Shown: positions 1 to 7,397 of the stretch, piece by piece
Layout: the number at the start of each line of letters is the position of its first letter
How positions within the stretch are numbered: the first letter of the stretch is position 1
Source of the DNA: Dictyobacter aurantiacus
GTDB taxonomy: Bacteria; Chloroflexota; Ktedonobacteria; Ktedonobacterales; Ktedonobacteraceae
Direction of reading: 5' to 3'
Length of the DNA: 64,000 nt
Assembly (NCBI RefSeq): GCF_003967515.1
Contig: NZ_BIFQ01000001.1
Span: 3,534,001-3,598,000 of the forward strand
The notes under the pieces: model-generated
What the model was told of the DNA's origin: nothing
Seen by the model: only the letters and a program-made list of their open reading frames with translations
The model's database searches: none
Made by a program: the position numbers and the translations under genes

Positions 1-803
1 TCGGCCCGCACCTGGTTGCCGACCTCCGCCTGCTGGTCATCGGCGACGACACCGGGCAACGTCCACAGTGTATTGCTTTCACTCTCGTACCAGCGCGCCA
101 GGCTTTCGAGGTGCGGCTGCACATCCGAGCGCATCGTCTCAACCGGAACATCTGCCAGGGCGATATCGATGCTGTTGAGATCAAGGGCCTGGTCCAGGTG
201 TCGCTGCATCACCTGTAGTGGCGTCTCGGTCTCTTGTGGTTGTTGCGTGTCGCCAGTAAAGGTGCCGCGATCATGTTCTTTGAGTAGCTCCTTGAAGCAG
301 TAGTGCACGATGTTTCCGCGAATGGTCGCCGAGTTGGCGGAGGACGGGATGAGCCGGTTCAGCAGATACTGACGCGTACAATATTCGGCCTGATTGAGGG
401 CGGTGATGTTCAGCAGGATGTCTGATTCCAGCACGGCCAGGGTATAGGAGTTGCCCTGATAGCGTCGCCGCGTGCCATTTTTATATTCGATCACCACCGG
501 CTCATGTGGCAGATGATAGAACTGAACCTTCAACGTGTAAGGAGCGATGGCACGATCCTTAATCTCCTTGACCAGGCTGCGGTAATAGTTGTCCTCTAGC
601 TGCACCTCGACGCGTTCGGTGCCGGTATCCAGCGTGATGATCGGAACGCGCTCCCCCTGCTGCTGGCGTTCCTGGGCTGCTACCAGCCGTCCGGAGAGTT
701 GGGGAGTATGACAGGGCTGTTTAGGGTCAAGCGTACATAGAAAGCACTCCTGGCGCTGTCTGACCTCTTTGGGCTGCTGATGATTCGCCTCGTGAATTTG
801 CAT
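1..803 (-). CDS. Dna2/Cas4-type nuclease, N-terminal part (runs off the left edge)
   Basis: An open frame on the minus strand begins at ATG 803 and stays open to base 1, giving 267 codons; the remainder lies outside the window. The N terminus carries a Cys pair region (CFLCTLDPKQPC). Around residues 130-170 there is a pattern ALNQAEYC, then LLNRL, then RGNIVHYCFKEL. This fits the start of the Dna2/Cas4 PD-(D/E)XK fold, where the first Fe-S cysteine follows a T/Q-x-x-x-x-C pattern and a conserved His follows an RG motif. Dna2-type proteins normally continue into a UvrD/SF1-like helicase, which cannot be checked here. The alternative is a stand-alone Cas4/RecB-like exonuclease. The reading frame is secure, the family moderately so. 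Confidence 0.7.
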   Translation of the reverse strand, partial: MQIHEANHQQPKEVRQRQECFLCTLDPKQPCHTPQLSGRLVAAQERQQQGERVPIITLDTGTERVEVQLEDNYYRSLVKEIKDRAIAPYTLKVQFYHLPHEPVVIEYKNGTRRRYQGNSYTLAVLESDILLNITALNQAEYCTRQYLLNRLIPSSANSATIRGNIVHYCFKELLKEHDRGTFTGDTQQPQETETPLQVMQRHLDQALDLNSIDIALADVPVETMRSDVQPHLESLARWYESESNTLWTLPGVVADDQQAEVGNQVRA

Positions 804-891
804 GTTTGTACACTTCCCCCTTATTTGCTCGGTATGCTGAAAGTGTACGGGAAGAACATAATTTCGTCAAGATCGCGAGGAATTCTGGGTT

Positions 892-948
892 CATCTGAAA
901 GCGTGGGAAGGGCCGGGTTTGACCCGACCCTTCCCACGCTTTCAGATG
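892..948. repeat. 27-bp inverted repeat downstream of lctP
   Basis: Arms 892-918 and 922-948 pair at 26 of 27 positions around a 3-base loop. It starts 12 bases past the lctP stop codon on the minus strand. No T-run follows, so it is not a textbook Rho-independent terminator, although a terminator or mRNA-end role is likely. Confidence 0.8.
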
Positions 949-959
949 GATATTTGTGC

Positions 960-2666
960 TTAATGGGGGATAATGCCCGGAATCAGGTATTGCTGGATCA
1001 TCACAATGATGCCCAGGATGGTCGCGAGAATGATGCTGTGGAAAAAGGTACGCCGGATGATCAGGCCCTCTTTCCCATTCAGTTCCGTGGTCGATACGCC
1101 GGTGCTGACGTTCTGGGGACTGATCATCTTCGACATGACGGCGCCACTGCTGTTGCTGGCCGCCATCAGTACGGGACTGAGATTTAGCTGCCGCGCCGCT
1201 ACCACCTGGAGATTGCCAAAGAGGGCGTTGCTGGAGGTATCACTTCCGCTCAGGAAGCAGGCGATCCAGCCCAGAAAGACCGAGAAGAAGGGGAAGATAA
1301 AGCCAACTTTGGAGATGGCCAGGCCCAGCGTATATGACATGCCGGAGTAGTTGTACAGATAGGCCAGTCCGATAATCAGCATGACTGTGAGGATTGGGAA
1401 ACGTAGCTGGCGCCAGGTATCGACCAGGGACAGCCAGATGATGCTGGCGCTTGATCCGGTGGCGATCATTACGAGCGCGGTCACGATGACGGTCAATAAA
1501 ATGGCCGTGCCTGTTCCGAGTGGCTGGAAGGCATAGATCGCGGCATAGGGCTTATTGTAGAGGGTGAGGAAGATCTGCTTATCCAGGCCGGCCCAGTGGA
1601 TATTCAGCGCCCCCAGGGTGGGAACCTTTAAAAAGGTCCAGGCGATCACGATGATGCTTACCAGTAGCCATGGGAGCCAGGCCAGAATGGCTTCCTGCGT
1701 GGTCGGCTTCTGGGTCGCATTCCCTGCTCCGCCGCCGCGGTCCTCCTCTTGCGCTACGTCGGCCGCCTCAATACCCGCTTCGACCTCGTTGCCACCGGTG
1801 TCGATGCCTTTTACGACGGGTGCGAAGGTGGCGCGATACTGCTCGATGTCGCGCGGTTTCCAGACCTGCACAAAGAGGATGACGCAGATCAGTGAGAAGA
1901 GAGAGGCCAGCACATCCGGCAGCTCTGGTCCCACAAAGTTTGAGATCGTAAACTGCATCAGGGCGAAGGAGAGTCCAGCCACCAGGGCGGCCGGCCAGAT
2001 GGTGCGCAGACTGCGGAAGCCGGTGAAGACGACCATGGCATAGAAGGGTAAAAACAGGGCGAAGAATGGTAGTTGTCGACCCACCATCGCCGCCAGAGGA
2101 CCGGCGTGTAGACCGGTGACACTGGACAGGGTGGTGATTGGCACTCCCAGCGCCCCAAAGGCGACCGGGGTCGTGTTAAAGATCAGGGTCAGGGTAACCG
2201 CTTCGAGAGCGGGGAAGCCGAGGGCGATCAGCAGAGCACTGCCGATCGCGACCGGCGTTCCGAAGCCGGCCACACCCTCCATCAGCGCTCCAAAGCTGAA
2301 ACCAACAATCAGGAGCAGAATGCGCTTATCCGGCGGCACATTGTAGACCATCCAGCGTCGAAACAGTTCGAACTTGCCGGAGCGTACCGCGATATTATAT
2401 AGCCACATCGCATTCCAGACGATCCACATCACGGGAAACAGCGCGAACGCGAATCCATTCAGGGTAGAACTGGCCGCCTGCTGGATGGGCATCTGCCAGA
2501 CCAGGATGGCGATGAGCAGTCCAATGATCAAACCGGCCAGTGCGGCCTGCCAGGCGGGACGGCGCACGATACCCAGTAATACGAGTACGACAATAATGGG
2601 GATAAAACCAACGATGAGTGAGAGAAAGAGGTTCCCAGCGACCGGGGTGAGTATCTGGTGGAACAT
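960..2666 (-). CDS. lctP: L-lactate permease family transporter (LctP/LldP)
   Basis: This 568-residue polytopic membrane protein belongs to the LctP family (TC 2.A.14), which imports lactate or glycolate with protons across the cytoplasmic membrane. The whole length is made of hydrophobic segments. The family signature MEGVAGFGTPVAIG sits at about residues 129-142, and the late motif GSDTSSNALFG lies in the C-terminal third. The start at 2666 is chosen because GGAGG lies 7 bases upstream; the frame stays open to 2756, but that extension is charged and has no Shine-Dalgarno sequence. A hydrophilic loop in the middle of the protein contains an acidic stretch. It appears monocistronic, with a long hairpin after its stop. 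Substrate specificity cannot be read from the sequence. Confidence 0.93.
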   Translation of the reverse strand: MFHQILTPVAGNLFLSLIVGFIPIIVVLVLLGIVRRPAWQAALAGLIIGLLIAILVWQMPIQQAASSTLNGFAFALFPVMWIVWNAMWLYNIAVRSGKFELFRRWMVYNVPPDKRILLLIVGFSFGALMEGVAGFGTPVAIGSALLIALGFPALEAVTLTLIFNTTPVAFGALGVPITTLSSVTGLHAGPLAAMVGRQLPFFALFLPFYAMVVFTGFRSLRTIWPAALVAGLSFALMQFTISNFVGPELPDVLASLFSLICVILFVQVWKPRDIEQYRATFAPVVKGIDTGGNEVEAGIEAADVAQEEDRGGGAGNATQKPTTQEAILAWLPWLLVSIIVIAWTFLKVPTLGALNIHWAGLDKQIFLTLYNKPYAAIYAFQPLGTGTAILLTVIVTALVMIATGSSASIIWLSLVDTWRQLRFPILTVMLIIGLAYLYNYSGMSYTLGLAISKVGFIFPFFSVFLGWIACFLSGSDTSSNALFGNLQVVAARQLNLSPVLMAASNSSGAVMSKMISPQNVSTGVSTTELNGKEGLIIRRTFFHSIILATILGIIVMIQQYLIPGIIPH

Positions 2667-2837
2667 CAGCGTCCTCCGTTCAAATATTACTCTTTTTCCG
2701 GTATAAACACATTTATCTATTCGTATATTCTGACATACTAAAAAATGTCCTGTCAAATAATAAGTGTCATGCTATGGCTTACACATCACAAGATATAATA
2801 AGGGTATTAAATAATGCACGCTTGCTAATGCTGAGAA

Positions 2838-2846
2838 TGCTATAAT
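2838..2846 (+). promoter_or_regulatory. Extended -10 promoter (TGC-TATAAT)
   Basis: TGC precedes a perfect TATAAT at 2841-2846, about 43 bases before the DUF711 start. No convincing -35 is visible, which is typical of extended -10 promoters. The same TGC-TATAAT form recurs at 27592 and 36878. Confidence 0.5.
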
Positions 2847-2889
2847 GCCTTCGTAGAAAAGGTAGCCAGACCTGGAAGTGAGGAAGTAT

Positions 2890-4074
2890 ATGTCGTTACC
2901 AACGATTCGAACTATGACACTGGGCATCGCTCAGGCCCATCCAATAGAACACCAGACCCTGGTGGATGCGTGGCGGACCCTGCAGCGCGCGCGCCTGCGG
3001 TATGAGGATGCGGGCTATGAGCTGCAGACGTTACGGCTCTCAACGCGTCCCCTGTTTGATGACCTGGCCGAGTGGCCCGCGCACGCCGTTCTTGAGTATG
3101 TGCAGGAGCGGCAGCTATTGCTGAATGAGCTGGGAATAGAATATTGTTCTCTGGGGACCGCGTTCGCCGCGCGTCCGGCTTTTCCGCTGGATCGTCTGCG
3201 TCTGCTGGGCGACATCTTGATCGCCACCAATGCGCTGAGCGCCACGGTGAGTCTGGCGGACGCCGAGCATGGCATGCGCGCGGAGGCCGCGCTGCCCATC
3301 GCGCAGTTGATGCTGCGCCTGGCCCATGAGACGCCGGAAGGCTTTGGCAACTTCCGCTTTGCCATGCTAGCCTGCGTCGCTCCGGGCAGTCCCTTTTTCC
3401 CGGCCGCCTACCACGCGGGTCCGGCCAGTCTGAGCATAGGTCTGCAGGGCGCGCCCCTGATTACCGAGGCGCTGCAGACGTTGCAGGCGGATGGGCAGAG
3501 GGCCCTGGACCTCAACCAGGTCAGCGAGAGCGTCAGCACAGTGCTTGAGGAACGGGTGCGTCCTATTGTGACACTGGGGCAACACGTAGCCCGCGACGCT
3601 GCTCTGCAGTTTGGTGGGATTGATCTATCGCCAGCTCCTATGGGTGACGTGAGCATTGTGCGGGCTATGGAGCTATGCGGCTATGGCCAGCTAGGCGCGC
3701 CAGGTACCCTGGCGGTGGCCGCGGCCCTGACCTCGGCCTTGAAGAGTACCTCTCTGCCCACCTGCGGCTATAATGGTCTGATGTTGCCGGTTCTGGAGGA
3801 CGCGGTCCTGGGACAGCGCTGGGCGGAAGGTATTGTGAATGCCCATCAGCTCTTGCTCTATTCAGCGGTTTGTGGAACGGGATTAGATACTATTCCCCTG
3901 GCGGGTGATAGCACACCGGAGCATATCGCTCATCTGTTAATGGATGTCGCGACCCTGGCAGTTCGCTACCAAAAACCACTCTCCGCCCGCCTCTTCCCGG
4001 TCCCCGGCCGGCGAGCTGGAGAGTTTACACAATTTACTTCACCCTATCTAACCAATACACGGATCGCGCCATAG
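2890..4074 (+). CDS. DUF711 (UPF0210/PFL-like) family protein
   Basis: A 394-residue soluble protein of the DUF711/COG2848 family. Recognisable blocks are STSLPTCGYNGLMLPVLED and VCGTGLDTIPLAGD in the C-terminal third, which match the family's most conserved segments. These proteins have a glycyl-radical-like or pyruvate-formate-lyase-related annotation history but no proven activity. The ATG at 2890 is preferred over the in-frame GTG at 2878 because GAGGAAG lies just upstream of it. The family is usually somewhat longer, near 450 residues. It converges on the GAF gene with only 31 bases between the stops. The function is unknown and should not be inferred from the neighbours. Confidence 0.85.
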   Translation: MSLPTIRTMTLGIAQAHPIEHQTLVDAWRTLQRARLRYEDAGYELQTLRLSTRPLFDDLAEWPAHAVLEYVQERQLLLNELGIEYCSLGTAFAARPAFPLDRLRLLGDILIATNALSATVSLADAEHGMRAEAALPIAQLMLRLAHETPEGFGNFRFAMLACVAPGSPFFPAAYHAGPASLSIGLQGAPLITEALQTLQADGQRALDLNQVSESVSTVLEERVRPIVTLGQHVARDAALQFGGIDLSPAPMGDVSIVRAMELCGYGQLGAPGTLAVAAALTSALKSTSLPTCGYNGLMLPVLEDAVLGQRWAEGIVNAHQLLLYSAVCGTGLDTIPLAGDSTPEHIAHLLMDVATLAVRYQKPLSARLFPVPGRRAGEFTQFTSPYLTNTRIAP

Positions 4075-4105
4075 GGCAGTGCCACCGTGTATATCATTTA
4101 CGCAT

Positions 4106-4705
4106 TTACAGGGAGACATGGGTGCCCCAGAAGGCATTCATGACTCCATGATAAGAGCTACGAATATTCTCATAGAGGCGGGCGTTTTCAATGGCCAGGG
4201 CGGCCAGGCTGGCCAGCACCGACAGGAATTGAATGTCGTCTTCCATAAAATCGGTTGGTTTATCCGTATAGACGCGCATAACGCCAATAGCGCTGCCATG
4301 TACCTCCAATGGCACACACAGCACCGAAACCAGCCCCTCGTGGCGAGCGGCCTCTTTATAGTGGAACCGAGGATCGATGCGTACATCGGGGATGTAGATA
4401 GGAGAGCCTTTGAGCGCCTCGCTATCAATGGGACTACTGCCAACGTTGACCGGGCCCTTGGACAGATATTCGTTGCTCAACCCATTTACCGCGCTCAACT
4501 GCAATTGTCCCGTATCGGGGTCCAGGAGACGCAATGCGCAGGCTTTTACCTGCATCGCTTCCGTGATACTGATCACAACGCTCTGTAAGACTTGGTCAAG
4601 CTCCAGGCTTGACGAAATAGTGAGTGCCGCCTGATGAAGCGCTTTATAGTAATCTCTTACTGGGAGTTCCACCTGGCTCTGATTGTTTGAGTCATCTTTC
4701 ATCAT
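4106..4705 (-). CDS. GAF-domain protein
   Basis: A 199-residue soluble protein consisting almost entirely of one GAF domain (about residues 18-175). It opens with a helix (ALHQAALTISSSLELDQVL) and follows the GAF pattern of ACALRLLDPDTGQLQL, then PIYIPDV, then SVLCVPLEVHGSAIGVMRVY, then LASLAALAIENARLYENI. GAF domains bind small ligands or mediate dimerisation in signalling proteins. Here there is no output domain, so it may be a stand-alone sensor that works through a partner. The start has a strong GGGGGAG Shine-Dalgarno sequence; ATG 4702 is an equal alternative. It lies downstream of the universal stress gene on the same strand with about 290 bases between, so co-transcription is uncertain. 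Confidence 0.88.
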   Translation of the reverse strand: MMKDDSNNQSQVELPVRDYYKALHQAALTISSSLELDQVLQSVVISITEAMQVKACALRLLDPDTGQLQLSAVNGLSNEYLSKGPVNVGSSPIDSEALKGSPIYIPDVRIDPRFHYKEAARHEGLVSVLCVPLEVHGSAIGVMRVYTDKPTDFMEDDIQFLSVLASLAALAIENARLYENIRSSYHGVMNAFWGTHVSL

Positions 4706-4899
4706 AATTTCTCCCCCAACACACTGTCTATTAGATGTGTTTCAAATTGCAGTTACACTTAGTAATACGTATACATAGCTATATACGTATCAGTTCCCTC
4801 TGGAAAAAGCCCGAATTCCCTTCAGTTCAGTTCCCTCTTAAGACTGATTGTACTGCATCTTTTCAAAAGCGTGCTTTTACGATCGTGAGGAGCATGCAT

Positions 4900-4919
4900 G
4901 GGAGACAGTCATGTCTCCC
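4900..4919. repeat. Short hairpin between the UspA-like and GAF genes
   Basis: Eight-base arms (4900-4907 and 4912-4919) flank a 4-base loop in the gap between the UspA-like and GAF genes, about 80 bases after the former's stop on the minus strand. No U-tract follows. Confidence 0.45.
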
Positions 4920-4997
4920 CTGACAACTACGATGAGGTAGAACTCTCGTCTACTAATGGTCTATGGATATCTATATGCCATACGTGCGTATAGACGC

Positions 4998-5507
4998 TTA
5001 TTGATGCGCCGCGTTCTCCGGCGGTGGATCTTGCACCAGCCAGACGCGGCAGGGCGCGTTCGCCAGCACGTATGAGACGGTTTTGTTTAGTTCACTTTGA
5101 CTCTTCCCATTATGGCGCATCAGACCGATTAACAACAATGCACAATTGTGATCTCTCGCTTCATCAACGATGGCGGGACCCGCATCACGCGCCTGCACAA
5201 CTTCAGCAACTGCTTCGCAACCCACGCGATCAGCAATCGTCATAGCTGAATTGAGCATCTGGTCCGCGCGTTCGGATTCCTGGGTAAGGACGGCTTTTAG
5301 TGGCAATGCACGTGGCACTTCGATGACATGAACGAGATGGACCTTACGTTTGGCTCCTTTTGCCATCTGGCAACCAAGATAGACAAGATTGGCGTCAAGC
5401 TTTTCGCCGCTAATGACGACAGCAATCGCGCCTGCAGCACATTCACCTAGAGCTGATTTGCTGATCTCAGTCTCTTCTTTGGTTTTGGAACCCCATAAGT
5501 GAACCAT
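4998..5507 (-). CDS. Universal stress protein (UspA family)
   Basis: A 169-residue cytoplasmic Usp-fold protein. It contains AIAVVISGEKLDANLVYLG (strand and helix 1), KVHLVHVIEVPRALP, and a C-terminal VLANAPCRVWLVQ block equivalent to the usual V-L-x-x-A-P-C-P-V-L-V-V. The nucleotide-binding G-2x-G-9x-G-S/T loop is poorly kept (GLMRHNGKSQSELNKTVSY), so ATP binding is doubtful. The start at 5507 has GGGGAG upstream; the upstream extension to 5555 lacks a ribosome site. Stress or redox signalling is inferred only from the family. Confidence 0.88.
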   Translation of the reverse strand: MVHLWGSKTKEETEISKSALGECAAGAIAVVISGEKLDANLVYLGCQMAKGAKRKVHLVHVIEVPRALPLKAVLTQESERADQMLNSAMTIADRVGCEAVAEVVQARDAGPAIVDEARDHNCALLLIGLMRHNGKSQSELNKTVSYVLANAPCRVWLVQDPPPENAAHQ

Positions 5508-5833
5508 GATTTCTCCCCTCCTGATGGAGCGTGATATAACAGCATCATCTGGCACCTTCAGTGTCAGCTAATCTCAGCGAACGTCTCCCAAAAGTTTTTT
5601 GTACAAATAAAAAACAGCATGCATGGTATGACATCCGAGCGACTAAGCATTCTATCTTTCCGGGTGAGTAACGTCAATAAAGCAAACTGGTACAGGTACT
5701 TCCGTACTGGTTAATTAAGAGATCACAGAACCGCGTGATAAACCTTGCGTTATACCTGCGTGTTTGCTATTGCACATGTAATACGATGGACGCTTAAGAA
5801 TGGTTGCCCAAGTAATGGTCATGGCATTTGCAT
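5508..5833. other. Intergenic region upstream of the UspA-like gene
   Basis: About 330 bases without a credible gene separate the UspA-like gene and clpS, both on the minus strand. The promoter of the UspA-like gene must lie here, but no clear -35/-10 pair was found. The right end carries the long inverted repeat that overlaps clpS. Confidence 0.5.
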
Positions 5834-5907
5834 GCAACAATTGAACCAGAATAAAGAGAAAAGCGGCCTGCCGGTCGCTTTTCTCTTTATTCTGGTTCAA
5901 TTGTTGC
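5834..5907. repeat. Perfect 32-bp inverted repeat overlapping the clpS stop codon
   Basis: Arms 5834-5865 and 5876-5907 match at all 32 positions around a 10-base loop. The right arm covers the last six clpS codons and the stop, so the left arm is an exact inverted copy of the gene's 3' end. In mRNA it would form a very stable hairpin that contains the stop codon. Confidence 0.95.
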
Positions 5908-6195
5908 TGTAAGATTGTAACTTAATAATCGTTCCTGGTAATATTCAGCCACCTCTCGGGGACAAACCACAACGATAGCCTGCCCGGTCAGATGTGCTGT
6001 CAGCATAATGCGCTCTGCTTCTGGAACGGTCAACGTGTTGACGGCATGTACCAGAGCAAAGATGACATAGTTCATTTCGTTATAGTCATCATTATGGACG
6101 ATAACTTTATAAGGTGGAAGCAGTTTGGTACGGTCGAGTACGACTTCCTCCGGTCTTACCTGGAAACGTGTTACAGTCCATTGATCCTTGGACAT
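5887..6195 (-). CDS. clpS: ClpS adaptor protein
   Basis: A 102-residue ClpS, the adaptor that binds the N-domain of ClpA/ClpC and delivers N-degron substrates to the ClpP protease. The diagnostic segment is PPYKVIVHNDDYNEMNYVI, where the N-D-D-x-N-x-M block forms the substrate pocket and lid. It is followed by the helix ERIMLTAHLTGQAIVVVCPR. The start at 6195 is preferred because GGAGAG lies upstream; the frame extends to 6294 without a better site. The last codons are embedded in a 32-bp perfect inverted repeat. No clpA or clpC is adjacent. Confidence 0.95.
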   Translation of the reverse strand: MSKDQWTVTRFQVRPEEVVLDRTKLLPPYKVIVHNDDYNEMNYVIFALVHAVNTLTVPEAERIMLTAHLTGQAIVVVCPREVAEYYQERLLSYNLTATIEPE

Positions 6196-6299
6196 GGATA
6201 GCCTCTCCATTAGTAAACAGTATGATGGCTTCTTAAGCATTCCAAATCTATTGTAACCAAGAGTTACGCATTTTACTAGTGTCCTGGCTAACAATCCTA

Positions 6300-6338
6300 T
6301 AAAAAAAACATCCCGCTCACAGAAGCAGGATGTTTTTT
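6300..6338 (-). terminator. Rho-independent terminator after the two-TM protein gene
   Basis: Read on the minus strand, paired A/T-rich arms (core ACATCC/GGATGT) are followed by an uninterrupted run of U, directly after the stop codon at 6351. Confidence 0.85.
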
Positions 6339-6350
6339 GTTTGAAGCACT

Positions 6351-6932
6351 TTATTCCTGGCGGCTCACACTACGGTCGATGCGACCCTGATTATTGAGGA
6401 GGATGGCTCGTGCCCGGGAATTGCGGCTGATATTTTCAGGATCATCAAAGCGCAGGGCGATTACATTGAGCTTCCCCTCCAGTTGTCGGGGTGAGGGTGG
6501 TGGGGGTGTTTTGGTTTCCTGGCCGATGGCTCCTCGCACACGTCCACGCCGTAGCGAACCAAGGATAGCGCCCAGCACCAGGCCAACCGCGGCACCAACC
6601 AGCAGGGTGGTCGGTTCTGGCAAATGTGGTAGCGCGAAGGTGGTGGCAAAGGTCAGTCCGGTCACGATCAGACCACATAAAACAGCGAACAGCACGATAA
6701 TGGCCGGATTAGGCTTTGAGCGCTGTGTCTGCAGGAAGAGATCGCCCCGTGCCTGGTTAGGACCGTGCTCGCGGAACTGGCCGCTCCCAACCATACCAGC
6801 GGGAAGTTGATGAATCTCCTCATCCTTAAAGCCAGCTTTTTTAAGTTTGTCCGAGGCTGTCCCGGCCTTGTCCTCATCGGGGAAGACCGCCAGCAGATCG
6901 TAACTGGCAGGTTGTTGTTGTTGTCGTTGCAT
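6351..6932 (-). CDS. Two-TM protein with a stress-protein-like N-terminal domain
   Basis: A 193-residue protein I do not recognise as a named family. Residues 10-45 (YDLLAVFPDEDKAGTA, then LKKAGFKDEEI) resemble the N-terminal fold of YflT/DUF1269-type general stress proteins, which read as value-plus-helix repeats. Two hydrophobic segments follow at about 77-99 and 108-127. The second has G-rich spacing (GAAVGLVLGAILGSL), as in glycine-zipper proteins. A proline-rich linker and a short C-terminal domain end the protein. GGAG upstream supports the ATG at 6932. A dedicated terminator lies just past the stop, so it is likely monocistronic. Confidence 0.7.
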   Translation of the reverse strand: MQRQQQQPASYDLLAVFPDEDKAGTASDKLKKAGFKDEEIHQLPAGMVGSGQFREHGPNQARGDLFLQTQRSKPNPAIIVLFAVLCGLIVTGLTFATTFALPHLPEPTTLLVGAAVGLVLGAILGSLRRGRVRGAIGQETKTPPPPSPRQLEGKLNVIALRFDDPENISRNSRARAILLNNQGRIDRSVSRQE

Positions 6933-7049
6933 ACGAAGTAGCTCCTAATAAGGGTAACGGGTACTCGTTTTTGGTTTTCATTATACACCATCTCTATCAT
7001 GAGTATGTGTCTGAAGACCGCAGTTCTCGCGCCTGCGGCGCTCAATTGT

Positions 7050-7123
7050 ATTGTAGGAGGTGGTGCAGGAGCAGGAATGGGGGCATTCGCCCCCATTCCT
7101 GCTCCTGCACCACCTCCTACAAT
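7050..7123. repeat. Perfect 35-bp inverted repeat
   Basis: Arms 7050-7084 and 7089-7123 are exact complements around a 4-base loop. They lie between dnaA and the downstream gene. The right arm runs into the first unit of the 79-bp tandem repeat. Confidence 0.95.
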
Positions 7124-7347
7124 AGATAGAAAGCACAAAAAGAGCAAATTTCCATGCGAGCGGTAGTGCCCCCATCCCTGACGTTGCCCCACCTCCCACA
7201 AAAGATAGAAAACCTAAAAAGAGAGAAATTCTACGCGAGCGGTAGCGCACGCATTCCAGGTGTTGTCCCACCTCTTCCAAAAGGTAGAAAGTTCAAAAAG
7301 AGAGGCATTCCATGCGTGCGCGGTAGCGCACGCATGGAATGCCTCTC
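7111..7347. repeat. Three degenerate tandem repeats of 79 bp
   Basis: Units start at 7111, 7190 and 7269, an exact period of 79. Each begins CACCTC, followed by a GATAGAAA or GGTAGAAA block, then CAAAAAGAG or TAAAAAGAG, and a GCGAGCGGTAG-like block (GCGTGCGCGGTAG in unit 3). Open frames across them encode low-complexity peptides in several frames and are not credible genes. Unit 3 ends in its own perfect hairpin. The array lies between dnaA and the next gene, so the 465-base gap 6933-7397 is essentially repeat DNA. Confidence 0.9.
7300..7347. repeat. Perfect 22-bp inverted repeat after dnaA
   Basis: Arms 7300-7321 and 7326-7347 are exact complements around a GGTA loop. The hairpin begins about 50 bases after the dnaA stop on the minus strand and could end the dnaA transcript. 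Confidence 0.93.
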
Positions 7348-7397
7348 ATAAATAAAAAAGATTGGGGGCGTAGCGCCCCCACGCTGAACTTCTGTAA

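Noticed and set aside
6668..7280. Open frames over the 79-bp repeats
   Set aside because: Frames run through tandem and inverted repeats in several phases, with low-complexity peptides and no ribosome sites.
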